DNA from: Lota lota
Lineage: Eukaryota; Chordata; Actinopteri; Gadiformes; Lotidae
Direction: 5' to 3'
Length of the DNA: 64,000 nucleotides
Assembly: GCA_026745465.1 (NCBI GenBank)
Contig: JACYXH010000310.1
Coordinates: 3,900,001-3,964,000 of the forward strand
In this document: positions 63,070 to 64,000 of the stretch, piece after piece
How positions within the stretch are numbered: the stretch's first letter is position 1
Layout: every line of letters starts with the position of its first letter
Translations under genes and position numbers: made by a program
The notes under the pieces: model-generated
The model's input: the letters and a program-made list of their open reading frames with translations, nothing else
What the model was told of the DNA's origin: nothing
The model's database searches: none

Positions 63070-63084
63070 CCACAAGATGGCAGT
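63070..63084 (+). promoter_or_regulatory. CTCF-like motif
   Basis: CCACAAGATGGCAGT fits the CTCF core in the same orientation as the site at 25917. A weaker opposite-orientation match (CTCCCTCTGTTGG) is near 62396. Confidence 0.45.
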
Positions 63085-64000
63085 ATTTTCCAGCTCAACC
63101 GTTGTCTGTACACCAAGCTGTACCGGCGCTCTATTGGCTACAGCATTGCCTTTTTATTTATAACCATTCACCTGGAAGTTAAAATTCAATATCCAAGTTG
63201 CCTACACTGTCAAGACGCTAAAGCATTCTTTGTTTCCATGTACAGCTCACCTCATGTGCAATCAATACATGCATCCCGTGATGTGATTTACCATACATGA
63301 CAGAAAAAGGAATGAAGGGATTGCTTGAGTCCGTGCTTCTCCGGCTCCACTAAGCCCCCCGATAGAAGATGGAGAGAGGACTCATGTAAAAACCATTTGT
63401 TGTGGCCTTCTTAGCAACCACACCAGCAGATGATAATGTAGACAGCCTAAAGCCCTGCAAGAGTCCCATAATCCATTAAGTACACAGGAAACACTCTTAA
63501 AGCCAGCCCATGACACCCGGGACCTTTGACACACAGAGCAGATGTGAGCTGCACTTCAAGTCATCACCATCATCTCCTGCTCAGACTTTGTTTACATTTA
63601 TATGTAAATGTAACATTTGCAATCACTTTGAATGGAGCAATGAACACGGTGCATATGACATGACTCAAATTAAGTTAGTTAAAAAAAAGAAGAGGAAATC
63701 AATAAAGCACATTCCATCAGACCCCGTAGCCAAAGAATGGAAGGAGCTTTTTTCCCCAGACACAAAAAAACTATTTACAACTACAGTGAGTGAATATTTC
63801 CGGGCACATGAAGTCGTCTTCCCACCATCCTTCCTGCTGCAGGCTGATGGGAGCTCCCGTTGGTGTCTGAGCAAAATTAAATTAATACTGAAGCGGGTAA
63901 AAAAAAAAAGCCCTCTCCCAGGAAACCCCATCTCTCTCTGTCTCTCTCTCTATCAGGCTTGAGTGGTGAGAGAGAGTCAGGTCCTATTAAAACCACAGAC

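Noticed and set aside
63510-63962. 150-codon plus-strand open frame
   Set aside because: No recognisable family, ordinary AT-rich composition, Lys runs from A-homopolymers and an end in a CT-rich repeat; no promoter or splice context.

Overview
This window is vertebrate nuclear DNA, almost certainly from a ray-finned (teleost) fish. It is intron-dominated and carries more than a dozen long (CA)n/(GA)n arrays, decayed Tc1-type transposons of families common in fish, L2/Rex1-like LINE relics, and a few short exons with GT-AG splice sites. It has no bacterial gene organisation, and almost every long open frame is a repeat artefact or a transposon shadow.

The one cellular gene I can support is dlg2 (PSD-93/chapsyn-110, a synaptic MAGUK scaffold), on the minus strand, with only its 5' half inside the window. 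In transcription order, from high to low coordinates: an exon that begins at the end of the L27 domain (55408-55565), a 23-codon exon (50320-50388), and a 55-codon exon of the MAGUK N-terminal PEST region (13965-14129). The L27 exon(s) proper should lie beyond 64000 and the PDZ exons before position 1. Between the shared exons sits an array of alternative first coding exons: a PSD-95-type start reading MDCLCIVTTK (46602-46631), the PSD-93 alpha start reading MFFVCYCSLRSHRK (39847-39888), and the PSD-93 beta exon (24205-24303). A weaker cysteine-free candidate (35751-35780) and two candidate starts upstream of exon A (58208-58211 and 58364-58397) are also listed. The three strong ones each carry a C-x-C motif near the N terminus, end in Lys, and end in phase 0, so all can join the same acceptor at 14129. 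The locus therefore looks like a switchboard of promoters that selects the membrane-lipidation tag of one scaffold.

Regulatory sequence fits this reading. A CpG-dense block (about 47006-47450) lies just upstream of the MDCLCIVTTK exon. A second GC/CpG-rich block (about 41406-41760), containing a palindromic RFX X-box, lies upstream of the alpha exon. An RE1/NRSE-like REST site lies at 20015-20035, and two CTCF-like motifs are at 25917 and 63070. Several donors are followed immediately by CA, GU or CU repeats of the kind bound by splicing regulators.

Mobile DNA by region: a complete but frameshifted Tc1 copy (6600-8241), a second inverted copy (27504-29057) and a truncated third (56034-56398); a different Tc1-type element (12013-13584); LINE relics at 8640-9360 and 29380-31160, the latter split by a 168-bp foldback element; four copies of a TTAA-flanked MITE; an inverted-repeat pair beside the alpha exon; and two minisatellites. 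Eight short perfect or near-perfect hairpins are scattered through the window.

All homology calls are from memory of protein and repeat families; no search was run.
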